DNA of 64,000 bases. Source: Spizellomyces punctatus DAOM BR117. Its lineage: Eukaryota > Chytridiomycota > Chytridiomycetes > Spizellomycetales > Spizellomycetaceae. Shown piece after piece: positions 43,554 to 56,556 of the stretch (position 1 is its first letter; every line of letters begins with the position of its first letter). The translations under genes and the position numbers were made by a program. The notes beneath the pieces were generated by a model. That model was not told the origin of the DNA and did not search any database. It was given only the letters and a program-made list of their open reading frames with translations. Location of the stretch: assembly GCF_000182565.1 (NCBI RefSeq), contig NW_015971544.1:246622-310621 (forward strand). The letters run 5' to 3'.

Positions 43554-46500
43554 CTACAAAAACTCCAAGTCAGCAAAACCAATCATCTTTTCACAATCAT
43601 CACACGCGTTTTTTCTCACCTTTGCAAGCGCATCCATATCCTTCCCAACCGTCGACTCAAATAAAGCTTTTTTCTTTTCTTGAAGTTGCAGAATACGCGA
43701 TTCAATAGAGTTTTCGATAATCATTCTGCAAAGATTTTTTGTTGTTGTTGTTATATACTGTAATAGTCTTGCGATAGGTTACATAAATATGCAGGGAAGG
43801 TTTCTTACCGAGTGATTTTAATGGGTCGGTATTGTCCTAACCGATGAATTCGGTCAAAGGCTTGGTCTTCAACAGCCGGATTCCACCACGGATCCATCAC
43901 TACATAATAAAACCAAAGAAAAAAAATCCATGAGAAAAACAATCCTGCTCAAACCAATCATGCAATAAAGTTGATCACGTACCAAACACCCGACTCGCTT
44001 CAGTCAAATTCAATGCAACACCTCCAGCCTTGAGCGACACCAAAAACACCGTCACAGTCGGATCAGTCATAAAGCTTTTAATCACCGTGTCCCGCTGTTG
44101 GGGAGCCATACGTCCATCAAGTTTAACGACATTGAATCCAGCCCGGGAGAGACGCCATTGAATGAGATCTAAAAAGGCGACGAATTGGGAAAAGACGATG
44201 GATTTGGAGGTCGAGTCGTCTCGTTGGAGGGCGGTGAGTTCTTCAACGAGAGCTGTTTTTCACACGAGTACAAATGTTAACAAATTTTATGAAACCGTGA
44301 TAAAAATGATTCAGTGCAGGACTCTGAGTACTTACCCTCAATCTTGGAGCTGCTCCGCCATTTCGCCATGTCAATATAATTTACGATACTACTCTTTATC
44401 CCCTCTCCACCAGATTTAGGTATCACCTGCGGTTGTGACAAATCAATCGTCAACGGCTTATAACACATGGGACATGTCGGCGTATCCTCGTCGGGGGCAC
44501 TCTGAATATACTGTCGCGCATCTTCACGACAAAACACGTGTTTGCATTTACTCATGATGGGATCTTCGGCTTCTTCGTGGCATATACCACACACAAGGTG
44601 TTCTGTAGCCGTGTTGGAGGCAATGGCCACTCGGGTGGTCACAAGATCGGGATGGTTGACGGCCAATCGCATACGTGAGAGCAACGAGAAAATGGAGGCA
44701 TAGTTGTTCAAGACAGTATGGTTCGACACGTAGGTAGAAAATGTACGCGCCGAGTCAGAATACAAACTCTCATACAATTCTTCTTCAGCGTCGTTGAAAA
44801 CGTCCCTTCGAACCGTGACAACTCGGGGCGGCAATCCAAGCTCCTCGGTGCGTTCCAGTTTTGTTCGCCGTAACATGATGCGATCCAATAGACATCCCAG
44901 CTTCTTGAACCCCACCAGACCTTCGCCTTCTGCACCGTACTTTTGGATCGGCTTCAAAATCTCTGAATTCCACCAACAAAAATGTTGATGGCTAATGTGT
45001 CCGCACCCATCACAATGCTTCCGATCCGTAAACGACCACGTCTGCATTTTGCATGGGCACTTTTTGCAAAAGTAGTAACTAAATGGATCACAGTTCATGA
45101 AACGAATCAAGGAATATAACTCTCCCACACGGTTCTGCAATGGCGTTCCAGAGAGGGACCATTGTTTCTGGCGTTTGAGAGCAAATACTGCACGTGCGGT
45201 GGAACAACTGCGGTCCTTGATCGCATGCGCTTCATCTAAAACAACGCGAGCCCAGTTCACCGAGTGAAGAAGCGAAGGTTCTTTGATCGTTTCACCTTTT
45301 CGTTTGAAGCCGTACTGCATCTTACGAAAGCCCTGCTCAATAATAGCATAGGTGGAGAGAACAACGTCGTACGATTCAACTTCTTCTCGCGTGGTGGGCC
45401 TGTTATTGCCATGGAAGAGAAGGACTTTAAATGTTCCCGGCGTCGTCCGCTCCCTTAACTCAGCTAACCATTGCATAATGGCGACGGTAGGGCTGAGGAT
45501 CAGGTTTGGCTTCATCCGCTTTGACACCAGCAAAGAAATCATCTGAATTGTCTTGCCCATTCCCATTTCGTCTGCCAAAATACCTCCGCCGAATCGACCG
45601 CGTTCTTGTTCGAGTAACCAAAACAAACCCTCACGTTGGAATGGGAGCAGCTTTACATTCACGTCTTGCGGTTGCTCAGCCTGTTGAGGGACGATCACCT
45701 GAACTTCCTTTTCCAATTGCTCCCAAACTGTAACAAGTTCAGGATGGAAATCATACGTCCCTTTTGTGTCCTTTTTCGCTTGTCGACGGGCGGCTGCTGC
45801 TGCCCCACGGCCTCTCCGGCGGCGTGTGGGGGGCGCACTGATAGGGGCTGCTGTTTCCTCAGTCTCTTCGTCCTCTGCTTCTTCCTCTGCCTCTGCGTCT
45901 GATAATCGCACCGAGCCAAGATCAAAGTCACTGTCGCTGTCGTCTGAAACTACAGCAGGTTTCCGCCGCGAAGCGGAAGCTTTGCGCACGGATAAGGGCT
46001 CATCGCTGTCATCATTCTCGTCGACATTTGAATTGCTTCTGATGGTTGTCCTCCTCCGTGCAGGAGCCTTTTGTTTTGCGCCCTTTCTTGCGCCGACGCT
46101 TCGCTTAGGTTTTGACGGCTGTGACGGACCGGCACCATTTTCTGACACGTTATCTTCAAAGTCAAATGAACCCGTGTCCACTTCGCTCAGTGAAGACACT
46201 TCATCATCAGATATTATCTTTCCTTTGCCTTTCATGGATGGTAGTCTCAGCTTCCGTTTTGTGGAAAGTGGTATAGAGTCGTCTGAGTCACTTAATACAA
46301 GGATACTGGTATTGAGCTTGGTCGGGGTAGCTGCTGATTCCTCATTTTCTTCGCTTTCCAAAGGACCGGCGGCGACAGGGCCGTCATCCGCATTCACGTC
46401 TTGGGCAGTCTCCATCCCTTCCAGATCCTGAGCCTTAATCCGCAAAGCTGAGGTGCGTCGGGAAAGGCGGGGTGTTCGAGGTGCAGCGTCGTTTCTAACT

Positions 46501-47012
46501 GAAGAGCGACGAGATCTTCTTGTCGTAGGGGTTGTTGGAACTTCAGGAAGATTTGTCGACGTTCGCACCTGTAAGCGAGGTGTCGCAGGTCCATCTGTTA
46601 CCGTATAATCTGTCACTTTGCGTGATACTGCACGACGACGTTTTGATGGTAATGGCTGTTCTTCTTCTGTTGCCTCATCTAAAGGCACATCGAAATTCAC
46701 GTCATCCGTCCGAATGGTTGAGCTGCTGCGGGAACGAGCCGCAGCCCTCGTCAGTCGGCGACTCGTAGATCTGCCTCCTTCTGTATCTTCATCCCCTCTT
46801 CGTCTCTTTGCGTCTTCTACAATCACCTCTATAGTAAGCGAATGAGACCTTTTCCGCGACCGTGTGGCCGAAGCCGTACTTGGAGCCTCTGAAGACGAAG
46901 CATCCAGAGACGGTGGAGTTCCTGGATCACTTCCAATTGGTAGAGTCATGGGTGCAGAACCTGCTGACCTTGTCAAAGCCGTGTGCGTGTCACAGTACTG
47001 CGAATGTCGCAA
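43554..47012 (-). CDS. RAD16: RAD16-like SNF2-RING repair ATPase
   Basis: The first exon covers 911 codons; three or more short exons follow to the stop at 43554. A disordered, basic/acidic N-terminus of about 400 residues precedes the ATPase: [15 protein letters not shown] (Walker A), [18 protein letters not shown] (DEAH box). A Cys-rich insert ([12 protein letters not shown]...[15 protein letters not shown]) diagnostic of Rad16 lies between the ATPase lobes, then a RING ([21 protein letters not shown]...CPMCYKPL), then the C lobe ([32 protein letters not shown]). Rad16 with Rad7 recognises lesions in silent DNA for global-genome nucleotide excision repair. Start may be the second Met ([10 protein letters not shown], 46949). 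The last 33-nt GTGAG...AAAAG stretch is in frame and could be retained. Confidence 0.93.
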
Positions 47013-47936
47013 TTCGTAGCCGCCGCTTGCAAACTATCGTAGCTATGAAACACAGTGGGACCGCAACACTAAAGATACTGGCTGCTCTGTCGTAGGCTAA
47101 GACACAATAAACGAGTTTGCTGAATGTACGACGAAGGGTATAAACCTAGAACCAGTGCACACTTCTCCGCATGAGCATACATGTTTACAATACGGATATT
47201 CCATGGCTCGACCACCTACCTCTTCATTCGTAGTCTGCTCGTTCTACAACCTTACCTTGTACCAATGTCGCTCCACCGTCGACGACTATGGCACTGTGCG
47301 ATGGCCACCTGTTCAGCAAACCTGGGGTCCTGCCAAAGGCCTCGCTAGGGCACGGAAAGCCAAACTCAGACACCACCCTCAGTAGTTGCCAAGATACGCT
47401 AATGGAGTTGTTGTGGACACTCAAATTTAAATGAAGATACCAGCCACCTCACAGGAATTGGTAAGCGGAGTCTAAGCCTTTTCCGATCACTTTTTGTTAT
47501 TTCCAAGCATTTGCTTTCAATGCAAGACGATATCTTTTGGGAATATGGTGGTTTATGGTGGGATGTGGGTGAATATTTGGTACATTTTGAATGTTGGTCC
47601 TCACCCGCTGCTTTATTTACGTGCATGAGCAGCACACCCCTATCATGACGTTACAGTTCTTCAAGGCATTTTCAATGTTTGCTGATGTTGATAATCCTCC
47701 ACTGTCCAATCGACTTCACAACACGGTATATTTTTCAAAACCACACTATAATAGCTACTCACAACTACAAATCCATTCAACGTAACCGATCGTCCAAAAC
47801 CCTCATCCAAGCATACCCGAGAACAACCAAGTTTCTGTCACCTCTACACTAAACATACATCTCCAGAATATGATTAAAACACGCGACATGGCTGGTCCCA
47901 AGTCTAAATACAAAAGTCCACCAGGTGGATATCCCG
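47013..47936. other. Intergenic, no supported gene
   Basis: About 920 bp between the RAD16-like start and the 3' end of the SH3 membrane protein gene. Only short overlapping frames, none with a domain. Confidence 0.5.
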
Positions 47937-49840
47937 TTATGTTGATGCCTCGCCCGATTGGATGGGCTCCGTAACTGCTGTCTTCACTCCAGAGGTTTTG
48001 GGATTTGTGTCCTTTTTCTTGGGAATATGAAGACACGTCAATGGAAAGATCCCCCGTTTGTGAGTCCGGACGTTCCAGCCATATGCCCAACCTTGGTGAT
48101 GAACCAGCACATCCAGGTCAGTTCACTGCTCAACATGAGGCACGAACCCACTGTCAAAACCCGCTACTTACCATCCCTAAAAACCTGCTCCACAAGCATC
48201 CCGTCCCCCCCACCCACCTCAATTTCGTCTTTTAAATCAGGCGTGTGGGTGTAAATCGCGTAAAACAATGCTGGACGTTCGTTGACTGCGTCTACCTCAG
48301 GGGCCTGCGACGAGTACATTCCCACCACGCGGCCCACGCTGGATGCCTCTGATACACCACTTTGAGGGCGGTAGTTATGCGGGTAATATTGCATACTGGT
48401 ATGTGTGTAGCGACTGTGAGGTGAGGAGCGATCAGTCTGTACGGCCGCAGGTGGTGGTCCAATCCCGCTCATACGAGGTACGTTTGTGCGGTGGACCGTC
48501 CTGACATTGGGGCTAGTTTGAGTTGCGGACGTAGTCGATGCAATTCGCGGACGTCGAATTGTGTCGCTCCTGGTTAATGTTGAAGAACCTGCCAAAAGTG
48601 ATGGAGCAAGTTCCGAAAAGATGCTCGCATGACGGCACAAGTCTGGACGTAACAGAGATGGCGCCGTGCTCTCCGGTTCATCTGCAGTATGCGAAGTCCC
48701 ATGTGCCCCTTTGCCAACCTCTACCGCGGTTGGCACCTTTTGGTGTTCCGGTGGCTGGGAACTTGTCACCGCGGCTTGCTTTCCCTGTGAATCGGCTGCG
48801 TTTTCAACACTTTCTTCGTCTACCGCGGTACCATCTTCTGGATTTAAAATCAGTGTCTCATCCGATGAATCTGACCTAATAGATGTTCTTGGGGCATTGT
48901 GTACAGAGACCTCCGGTGGATCAGGAGTCGTGTGATGAACCCACTTTTCAGTGTAACTATGTCGGGCAGGCCGGCGCGCGGACTGTGGAGTGTCTGATGG
49001 GGCCGTCTGATTTGGGCTAATCTGGACTGAATGCGAACGTTCCTCGCTCGGCATAGGTTGCTCTGCTGGTTGAACGGATTGCGGAGATGGTTCAGTCGCC
49101 GCTTCAGGACTTCCGTAGGTCACTGCACTCTCTTTCTGAGCTTCTTTTTGTGAATCATACCTAGATTCCGCATCATCGTCCATGACGGTTTCGATAGCAC
49201 GGTTGCTATCCCTGCCATTGAGAAACACGGATCCTACCGTTTGTGCTTTATCCCACTCAACCCCACTTCCCAAATCAACACTAACAAATTGTGCTTGCAA
49301 CTTTTTGCTCCGACGTTTTCGTCTATACGTCACAAAACAAGAGAAGCAAAGGCATCCCAGAACAGTCAGAAAAACTACTGCCGCCGCCGCTGCAGAAATA
49401 ATGAGAACAACTGTGTGTCCAACGACTGCGCCATTACGATCGGCAGCAGCGGATTCAGAAGGCACAGCAGATGGTTTCGGTATGGATAGGATGGGAGTGA
49501 GGGTTGGGGATGTTGCGGGCGGGAGAACCTTGATCGTAGCACTGGGCTGCGTGGTGATCAACGTTGGGAAGGGAATTGAAGGGAAAGACGTCGAAGTTAT
49601 ACGGGAAGACCGATTAATCGACGTTGTAGCCAAAGACAAGAACGAGGCAGTTGAGAAGGACGTATTACGAGACACAGTAGGTATGCCTGATGGAGCCAGC
49701 AACGCACTCGCTGTCGTCGACAAAGCAGTTACATTCTGTGTATTTTGTGTCGCCGCAGATAAGCTTCTTACACGGCTGCTCACTGTCGGGCTGCCTGCCA
49801 AGCGTGTGGTCGTTGAATTCGGGCTCTGGCGACGCTCCAT
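47937..49840 (-). CDS. Mucin-like single-pass membrane protein with a C-terminal SH3 domain
   Basis: Two exons give about 610 residues. The first 140 are Ser/Thr/Pro-rich with no globular fold (a likely O-glycosylated ectodomain), then one membrane helix (VVLIISAAAAAVVFLTVLGC), a basic stop-transfer TYRRKRRSKK, and a long disordered cytoplasmic tail. The SH3 domain is split by the intron: AIYTHTPDLKDEIEVGGGDG...VFRD-GWAYGWNVRTHKRGIFPL. No N-terminal signal peptide is visible, so the membrane helix may act as a signal anchor. It resembles yeast mucin sensors (Msb2, Mid2) in its outside and Sho1 in its inside, suggesting a sensor feeding a MAPK or Rho1 pathway. Function is inferred from layout only. 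Confidence 0.8.
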
Positions 49841-50108
49841 GGTGAATTGAGTGGTGCGAATACTAAAAAGCGTTTAGGAACTCTGTTTCCCGCCGGACTT
49901 TGAAGCCGCACACCAACAGCGGTACGTATGACAAGAGCAAAAAGCCGTAAACACTGTAAACCCGCCAACGCAGAGGGAAGCAGTCTAAAAACGCGGGAAG
50001 CCAGGTAGGATATGGCCCACCCGTTGAAATGGGACGATATTCTTCTTTTTAGCATTATATCTCGATCCCTGTTAAGGTTCAGTAGAAGAAGGTTGCTGTT
50101 ACTTCGAC
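49841..50108. promoter_or_regulatory. Shared divergent promoter region
   Basis: 268 bp between the start of the mucin-like SH3 gene and the small gene on the plus strand. No TATA box seen. Confidence 0.3.
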
Positions 50109-50483
50109 ATGATGGCATTTTGTGAGAATTTCGAAGGTGCGCCTCCCTTTGCAGACCTTTTTGCAAACAGCTGCGCACTTGCGGACGCGTTGTTCGACCG
50201 GAGTGTGAAAATGCCCTCAACGTTCTATGAGGTAACGTAAGCTAGAACGTGACACGTGAATCCCTCAGCAAATGCAAAAGGCAAATCCAACAAAGGTTTG
50301 ATGCCAGAACTCGTCTTGCTCCGACGCAAGATCTGCAAGAACCTGCGATGCATCCTCCAACGGCAACGCACGTCATGCATGTCAAGCATGTCATCCAAAC
50401 GTCCCATCACAGCAGTCTATGACCGGGAAGAGTTCCGTAAACATTTCAGTAAAATACCTGAATCCCTCGCGGGTATCGCCTAG
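50109..50483 (+). CDS. Small hypothetical protein
   Basis: Exon 1 (50109-50231) reads MMAFCENFEGAPPFADLFAN and on to MPSTFYE at a clean donor GAG-GTAACG. A second exon from 50269 begins QMQKANPTK; a further 35-nt intron (GTTTGATG...GCAAG) would lead to a last part rich in basic residues, with a stop at 50483, for about 110 residues. I do not recognise it. Exon 1 looks coding; the rest is less sure. Confidence 0.4.
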
Positions 50484-50820
50484 CACAGGTTACCGCTCAT
50501 GACTGTTCAATACATCATACCACGAACCAAAATAAAATGTGACAAGATCTATTCTACCCCCATGCCTGACAAGGGTTGCTAAAAGAATGGCTTCACCTTG
50601 TGATTACATGGGGAAAATAAAACACAATGGGACTATATCCTGCTGGATATGCCAGTGTCATGGTATCTTGTCTGGCCTCATAGGTTCCGCACAAAGCTGA
50701 AGGAAGTGTTCTGATAGTCCCAAAGAGCTAAGCCACAACAACCATGTGGCAAGTCAGTAATCGCGCTGTCGTAACAAGACTTACCACCTTGATCCCCCAT
50801 CCTGCATCTTTCCCTTCCCC

Positions 50821-52651
50821 ATGTCTACCCAACCGTCTTTATCACCCTACATCCGGTTATCTACTTCAACAGCAACGCTTTCAAGACTGGGACTTCTCCT
50901 CGCAGGGATTGTCTCGGGACTTGCCATCGTCCAAGCATCACGCTATCTTTCTTCAAGATCACGCGACAACAGGTCTACTCGCGCTGGGTACATATCTACC
51001 AAAGAAGACGGTCGGAATGGAGTAATAAAGAAAGAGGATGAAGATGAAGAAGAGTCTATAGTGGATGACGAAGAGGAAGACGAAGTAGAAGTGGAACATG
51101 TCGCGGACCCTGTACCAGTGGATGAAAGTCAAAATCTTTTGACATTGCTATACTCTATTGCTGAGGATCAGGCCCGGAAAGGTGTTGGTCTAGCATGTAC
51201 TCCAGCATCAACAGTTTATGAAAATGGTTACTTATCAATACTGCACTTTCAGAGGGGTACGTGCACCGATCCATAACATGTAACCATTGCGGGACGTCCC
51301 CGATACGAGGATATAGATACAAGTGCGCCAATTGTGTCGACTATGATGTATGCGAGCTTTGTGAGGCCCAGGACATTCACTTCAAGACGCATGTTTTCGT
51401 GAAAATCAGGGTGCCGATTCCGCCGTTGATGAATCCGCGGAGCGCATTATTGGGGGCATTTTATCCCGGTTAGTTTGCGATCACGGACGAAAGTACCCAT
51501 ACCACTTTCTCATCATCTCAACAGGCAAGGACTTTACAAGTGAGCTTCCAGCCTACGACCTGGCGGAGCTGCAACGCATATCACACTGTAAGTGCCACTG
51601 ATTGCATCGGTCCATACACCTTCTAATACCTCTCCAAAGTCGATATTGTCGAACTGGAGGCCTTCCACGACCAATTCCTCTCCCTCTCAACTGCTGAAGG
51701 CGGAATCGACAGAGAAACGTTTGAAAGATGTCTAGGCCCACTTGGGCTGGAAAAAAACCTGATTATTGAGCGGATATTCATGTTTTTCGATCGGGATGGG
51801 AACGGAATTATCAACTTTGAGGAGTTGGTGATGGGTTTATCGGTACTCTGCAAAGGAGGTTTAGATGAGCGAATGAAATGTGAGTTTTTCTGTGAGTATG
51901 TGACAAAATGTTTTGTTGCTTGTTCCTCAAACTGGATCTTTTCGTACATATAGGGGCCTTTAAAGGTTATGATTTAAATAACGACGGGATAATATCCCGT
52001 GAGGAGCTCCACCAAATGTTCAAAGCATATTTTCACCTGTCCATGGAACTAGTCCGGGATGTGGTCAAGACCATGGAAGAAGGAATGATGGAAAGCTTTG
52101 ACGACGAAGCTACCAAACCTGTTTCAGCGGCTTTTGCCGCACCCGGCAGCTCTTCGTCATCTGGGAACCAAGGCGAGGAAGATGAAGAAGATTCTGGGAA
52201 CAAACATGTTGGGAAAAAGGAGGTGATGGACGTGTATGGGAGTTTTGCTGCCGGTACCGAACGATCTGTGTCGTATACCTCGCCAAGTACACGGTCTCCA
52301 CGCCGTCCAAGCATCGATAGTGCTTCCACACGTCGCACACTATCCCTCCGGCGGTCGCTCCCGCATCTCTCGACCTCATCGCCACTCCGAATGTCATTAG
52401 ATCCCTCATCTCCCCATTATCATTCACTTGTCGGTCTTCCCTCCCCAGTTCCACAAAGCGCACAAGAAGAACAATGGCCCGTCATGGAAGCCATGTCGCA
52501 AGATGCTATTGAGGAGATGGTGGAAAAGACGTTTGCATTGGCAGGATTGGATGACGACGATGAGGGGCTGAGCTTCGAGGACTTTAAAAGGGTTGTGGAG
52601 GTGGATAGTAATTTGTTGGCATGGTTTGAAGCTTTGGGAAGTGTATTTTAG
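50821..52651 (+). CDS. ZZ-finger and EF-hand membrane protein
   Basis: Five exons, about 500 residues. An N-terminal hydrophobic helix (LSRLGLLLAGIVSGLAIVQA) probably anchors it. An acidic stretch of Glu/Asp leads to a ZZ zinc finger (ITCNHCGTSPIRGYRYKCAN, CVDYDVCELCEAQD...H..H), then a calcium-binding module with two good EF hands (DRDGNGIINFEE and DLNNDGIISREE) and a third degenerate one near the C-terminus (GLDDDDEGLSFEDF). Between the second and third hands is a Ser/Arg-rich insert of about 120 residues with SPSTRSPRRPS-like phosphosites. It looks like a Ca2+-responsive adaptor of the calcineurin-B/recoverin style on a membrane. Known in many fungi as an uncharacterised EF-hand protein. 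Confidence 0.85.
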
Positions 52652-52751
52652 TTGGGATATAATGAGATTGTATTTATTGGCTCAACAAATCCTTGTTGGG
52701 ATTCAGTCAATTCATCAGGATTGGCCACTGCTTAAAGGCATGGTTGCTCTA

Positions 52752-53909
52752 TCACGCGACAGCCGCATAACGCTCGGCTACATTCTTCCAGTTAACAACC
52801 TTCCAGATCGCCTTCAGGTAGTCGGGGCGAACGTTCTTGTACTGCAGGTAGTACGCCTATTGAATGCCGATGTCAGCATACAATTACCTTCCGCCAAATT
52901 ACTCTCACATAGTGAGAAAATGCAGGACTTACGTGCTCCCATACATCCACCCCCAACAACGGTACCAAAGTCGTCAAAGGATCCTGGTTAGGTGTGGTAG
53001 CAATCTCGAGTCTCTTGGTCGCTTTGTTAAATCCCTAATGAGGTTTCGTCAGCCCAGTCGCTTTGAGCTTGCCACATTGGAGATTAACACTCACCAACCA
53101 ACCCCAACCACTACCCTGCACACCAGCCGCCTGGGCGCTAAACTTTTTCGTAAACTCGTCAATGGACCCGAATTCAGAGTTGATGGCGTTCAAAAGGGCG
53201 CCTTTGTGTAGGGTACTTAGAGGCAGACTTCAACTATCATTGAAAAGGACAGGTTTACCTTTGGGAAGTTCACCGCCCCCCTTGCCATTTGGAGCGAGAT
53301 TCGTCCAGAAGATGCTGTTGAAAAGGACGCCGCGATGGATGAGGTCCCGAGCTGGAAGCGTTCGCTGTATGATCAACTGGAATTATCACATACCTGTGGT
53401 TAATATGACCTACAAAGGACGCAAAAATAGAGCAACGTTGAGATACGCTCTCTGGTTCAAGGGTGAGGCGTAACGGGGTACGTACCGCCTCCGTTGAATT
53501 TCAGAAGGGGTTGCAGAGAAATCTGCTCCTTCAGATCGTTCTTGGCCTTGGCCTCAAAGAACTTTTCCTCAGCTTGGTTGATGCCGTTCACATAAGCTTG
53601 ATGGTGCTTGGAGTGGTGAAGTTGCATGATTTCGGCTTTTCACCTCGACAATGAGTTTGCTGTTCGAGCTAGCTTTATACCGACTTTAAGAACTTACCAG
53701 AAATGTAGGGTTCGAGCTAGTAAAAGGAATGTCAAAGGTGTAAGAACCTGCCGTTAAAGCGTATCGGCAAGCTAAAGTGTTCTGCTTACCGCATTGTAGT
53801 CATATGGAAGGTCGGGAAGAGTGTACTTTGTTCTCCTTCCGGCAACGGAACCCAAGGCAGAGAGGCCTCTGGTGCGGAGTGTGCTCACAGGACGCGTAAG
53901 AGCGAGCAT
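52752..53909 (-). CDS. Mitochondrial Mn/Fe superoxide dismutase
   Basis: Seven or so short exons encode about 220 residues. A basic, Ser/Arg-rich N-terminus ([19 protein letters not shown]) is a mitochondrial presequence ending before [19 protein letters not shown]. Metal ligands are all visible: His in [15 protein letters not shown], His in GHINHSLFW, Asp and His in [23 protein letters not shown] and the C-terminal [14 protein letters not shown] complete the family pattern. It turns superoxide into peroxide and oxygen in the matrix. GVQGSGWGW and the presequence favour the Mn form. It diverges from the glycine cleavage H gene, whose product also goes to mitochondria, across 214 bp. Confidence 0.93.
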
Positions 53910-54123
53910 TTTTGTTCGTAGATGTGCGTCGTAATGGAATGCAGATGGGTTGAAGGGACGATGACAAGCGCACACAACATCATGGCCATCATCAAGTCCA
54001 TTAGTTATCTTGTTGCCATAGAAGCAGATATGACTCATCGATAGTTCCCTTTTTGAGTTGAGAACGGAAAGAATCGCGTATTGCACTAGGTTCAAAACGG
54101 TCCCCAATCACCGTCTCGACACA
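53910..54123. promoter_or_regulatory. Shared promoter of two mitochondrial-protein genes
   Basis: 214 bp between divergent start codons of superoxide dismutase and glycine cleavage H protein. Shared control is plausible because both products are mitochondrial. No TATA box seen. Confidence 0.35.
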
Positions 54124-54709
54124 ATGTTCCGCCAGACCCTGTCCTCTACTCGTGTCCTTGCCCGCAGCTTCCGGCCACAACTTATTCAGCGGACAGCCTT
54201 TCTATCTTTGCGCGGATACGCCAGTATGTATTGCATCCGAATCTCTAAACATTTTCTAAGCTAACCGCATAGTCAAGCGCGGAAATACACCCCCGAGCAC
54301 GAATGGGTCTCTGTGGATGCTAATGGAGTCGGCACCGTAGGAATCACCGAATACGCTGCAAAAGCTCTCGGTGACGTAGTGTTTGTCGAAATTCCCGAGG
54401 TTGGAACACCTGTTCTGCAGAAAGAGCAGTTGAGCGCTGTCGAGAGTGTGAAGGCTGCTAGCGATGTATATGCGCCTTTGAGTGGGGAGGTGATTGAAGT
54501 TAATCAGGAGCTGGAGAGCGAGCCGAGCTTGATCAACTCGAGTCCGTTCGAGAAAGGTTTGTACGATTATAGTTGGTGCCCCCTGAGTGAGCCCTGTAAT
54601 AACTGGCCGGCACGTGACAGGATGGATCGCTAAGATCAAGCTTACGAAAAAGGAGGAGCTGGACGGTTTGCTGGATGAGGCAGCGTATGCTGAACATATC
54701 AAGGAATAG
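54124..54709 (+). CDS. GCV3: Glycine cleavage system H protein, mitochondrial
   Basis: Three exons (54124-54227, 54273-54556, 54621-54709) give 158 residues. The first about 35 residues, rich in Arg, Ser and Thr with no acids, form a mitochondrial presequence. The mature part has [28 protein letters not shown], and [17 protein letters not shown], in which the Lys carries lipoic acid. The last exon gives [14 protein letters not shown]. It shuttles the aminomethyl group between the P, T and L proteins of glycine decarboxylase. The first intron uses a donor two codons downstream of a tempting GTATGT; only this choice keeps the frame. Confidence 0.93.
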
Positions 54710-56349
54710 AAGTGATACGGGAGGGGGGGTAATTATATGCCATTGGAAACCAGTTCTTACCAATACATCTCGGTAAATCAATCCCAGTGTAACCTAACTC
54801 GTAGCTTTCTGGCATAATTTGTAACCTGCGTCGTATCTTTCTGTCATAATTTGGGCCGCCAGGTCTAGCGTCAAATTATGAGATCTGTTTTGAAGCGATC
54901 GCATCAACGCATTTTGTTGCGCAGGGCACTTCATCAAGGGCGGCCATTGCTTATGTTAGCAAGAGGCAGAGACGAATGCAAATGACGCCACTTTTAAGGT
55001 TAGACTTATGAAAACGCAAGGGCTTGTCAACAGGGAATTTACAGGATACGTGTGGTATAACAGGATAAGTGTCTGCAGACGTACACGAAGCGTTTATGAG
55101 TGTAGTCATGAGTAGTATAAACAAATCATCAATTGACTATCCAACACGACTATTGCTGATTTCCTACCATGCATGCATATCCAAATGTACCCCATATATG
55201 AATGCGAGTATTGTGCGGGTATATCCTGTGCTCATCATCTGGCTTAAAACACCGAAGCGATGTTTATGGAGGCTGTGGATATGCCCAGGCATTGGAACCT
55301 TGGTTAGGGTCATGTCATACCGATGCACGTGTCACCGGAGCCGCCAACACCCGAAAAGACAATGGTGTGTAGACGATCTGTAGCCCCACTATCGGTACTG
55401 ATCTCAAAATGATGTCCAGATATCCCTGGGATGAGATACATATCCCGAATGGCTACCCTTCCTGACAGTAAGGTGATGTTTGTGCTATACAAGTATGAAT
55501 TCCCTGAAGCCTACTTGTATTACCCATTGACTATAGACACGTGAATCGGATGCGGGGCATGGGAGCCACTCGACTCCGCCCGCCTGCTCACGCGATGGCA
55601 CGCAACCCTACTTTTGTACTCGTAGATCGGATAACAGAGTTGAACAACAAAATAAAGGCAGCCGCCTTGCTCCATCAAAAGCACGTCATTGGAGAGAAAA
55701 TACGGAGATCCATCTCTCCAACACCATTTTGGCCAAACAGGATCAAGTCTACCGAGCGGAAAAATCACACATTGGGAATGAATTGTTTTGGTTGTGCCAG
55801 GGATTGAAACCCTCCGAACGTTCCGATATCCACTTATCTCGTTTTGTTGCTCAGCAGACATGTGCTGGCAAACCCATTGAATGGCAGGGAGTGTAAAATC
55901 AAGGTTTGAAAAAAAGAAAAAGATCGCAAAGGACATCGGAAGGCTCCTTGTTCCGTGTGTTTCCCTTCGTTTTCAACCGCTTGTGTTCACTCCTGTGTCC
56001 AAAACCAATAGTTCCATATGTCACTCTTGCATACAAGTATAGCGTTTATCTAGATCTTGGAACAATCTCTCGCCATTCCAATGCTGAATAACGCGCTTCT
56101 TCCACCCCACACGTGACACTTCAAGAGAGACGCGCTACTAAGCCATCCTAGTAGATTTCAAATAATCCACGTGATATGAGCGATATGTGGCTTGTCGATT
56201 AGATTGGACCAATCACAAGAGGCATCGCGCAATCCAAGTTGCGAGTTGGCAAGTTGACGGAGAGCGCGATCTTTTTGTTTTTTAGAGTTTTGGAAGGGAG
56301 TAGGTGGGGGTGGGATTTACGTTTTTTAAGAACGATCAACATTAGCGAC
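54710..56349. other. Intergenic, no supported gene
   Basis: About 1.6 kb upstream of the SulP transporter. Short frames on both strands have no domain, and no tRNA fold was found. CACGTG occurs at about 56110 and 56168, and a T-rich tract lies near 56270; CACGTG is the core bound by Cbf1-type factors that control sulfur genes in yeasts, which would suit the downstream sulfate transporter. Confidence 0.45.
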
Positions 56350-56357
56350 TATAAAAG
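56350..56357 (+). promoter_or_regulatory. TATA box of the SulP transporter gene
   Basis: TATAAAAG 200 bp before the chosen start codon. No ATG occurs between about 56380 and 56557, which supports that start. Confidence 0.55.
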
Positions 56358-56556
56358 TAGGGACCCTTGGCTTTCCCCCCTCCATTCACTTTATCCTTCC
56401 ACCCTCTTGTCAAGCTTCTTCATATTGCCAGCTCACGGCGATTGGCAAGGCGGTTCTCCTCAGCAGAGATCTACAGGAACTGCTTCTACTGAACGTGCCA
56501 CGCTTCTCTCATCATCCTCGCACCCAACGCATTACGGTACTTCCCCATCGTCGGCA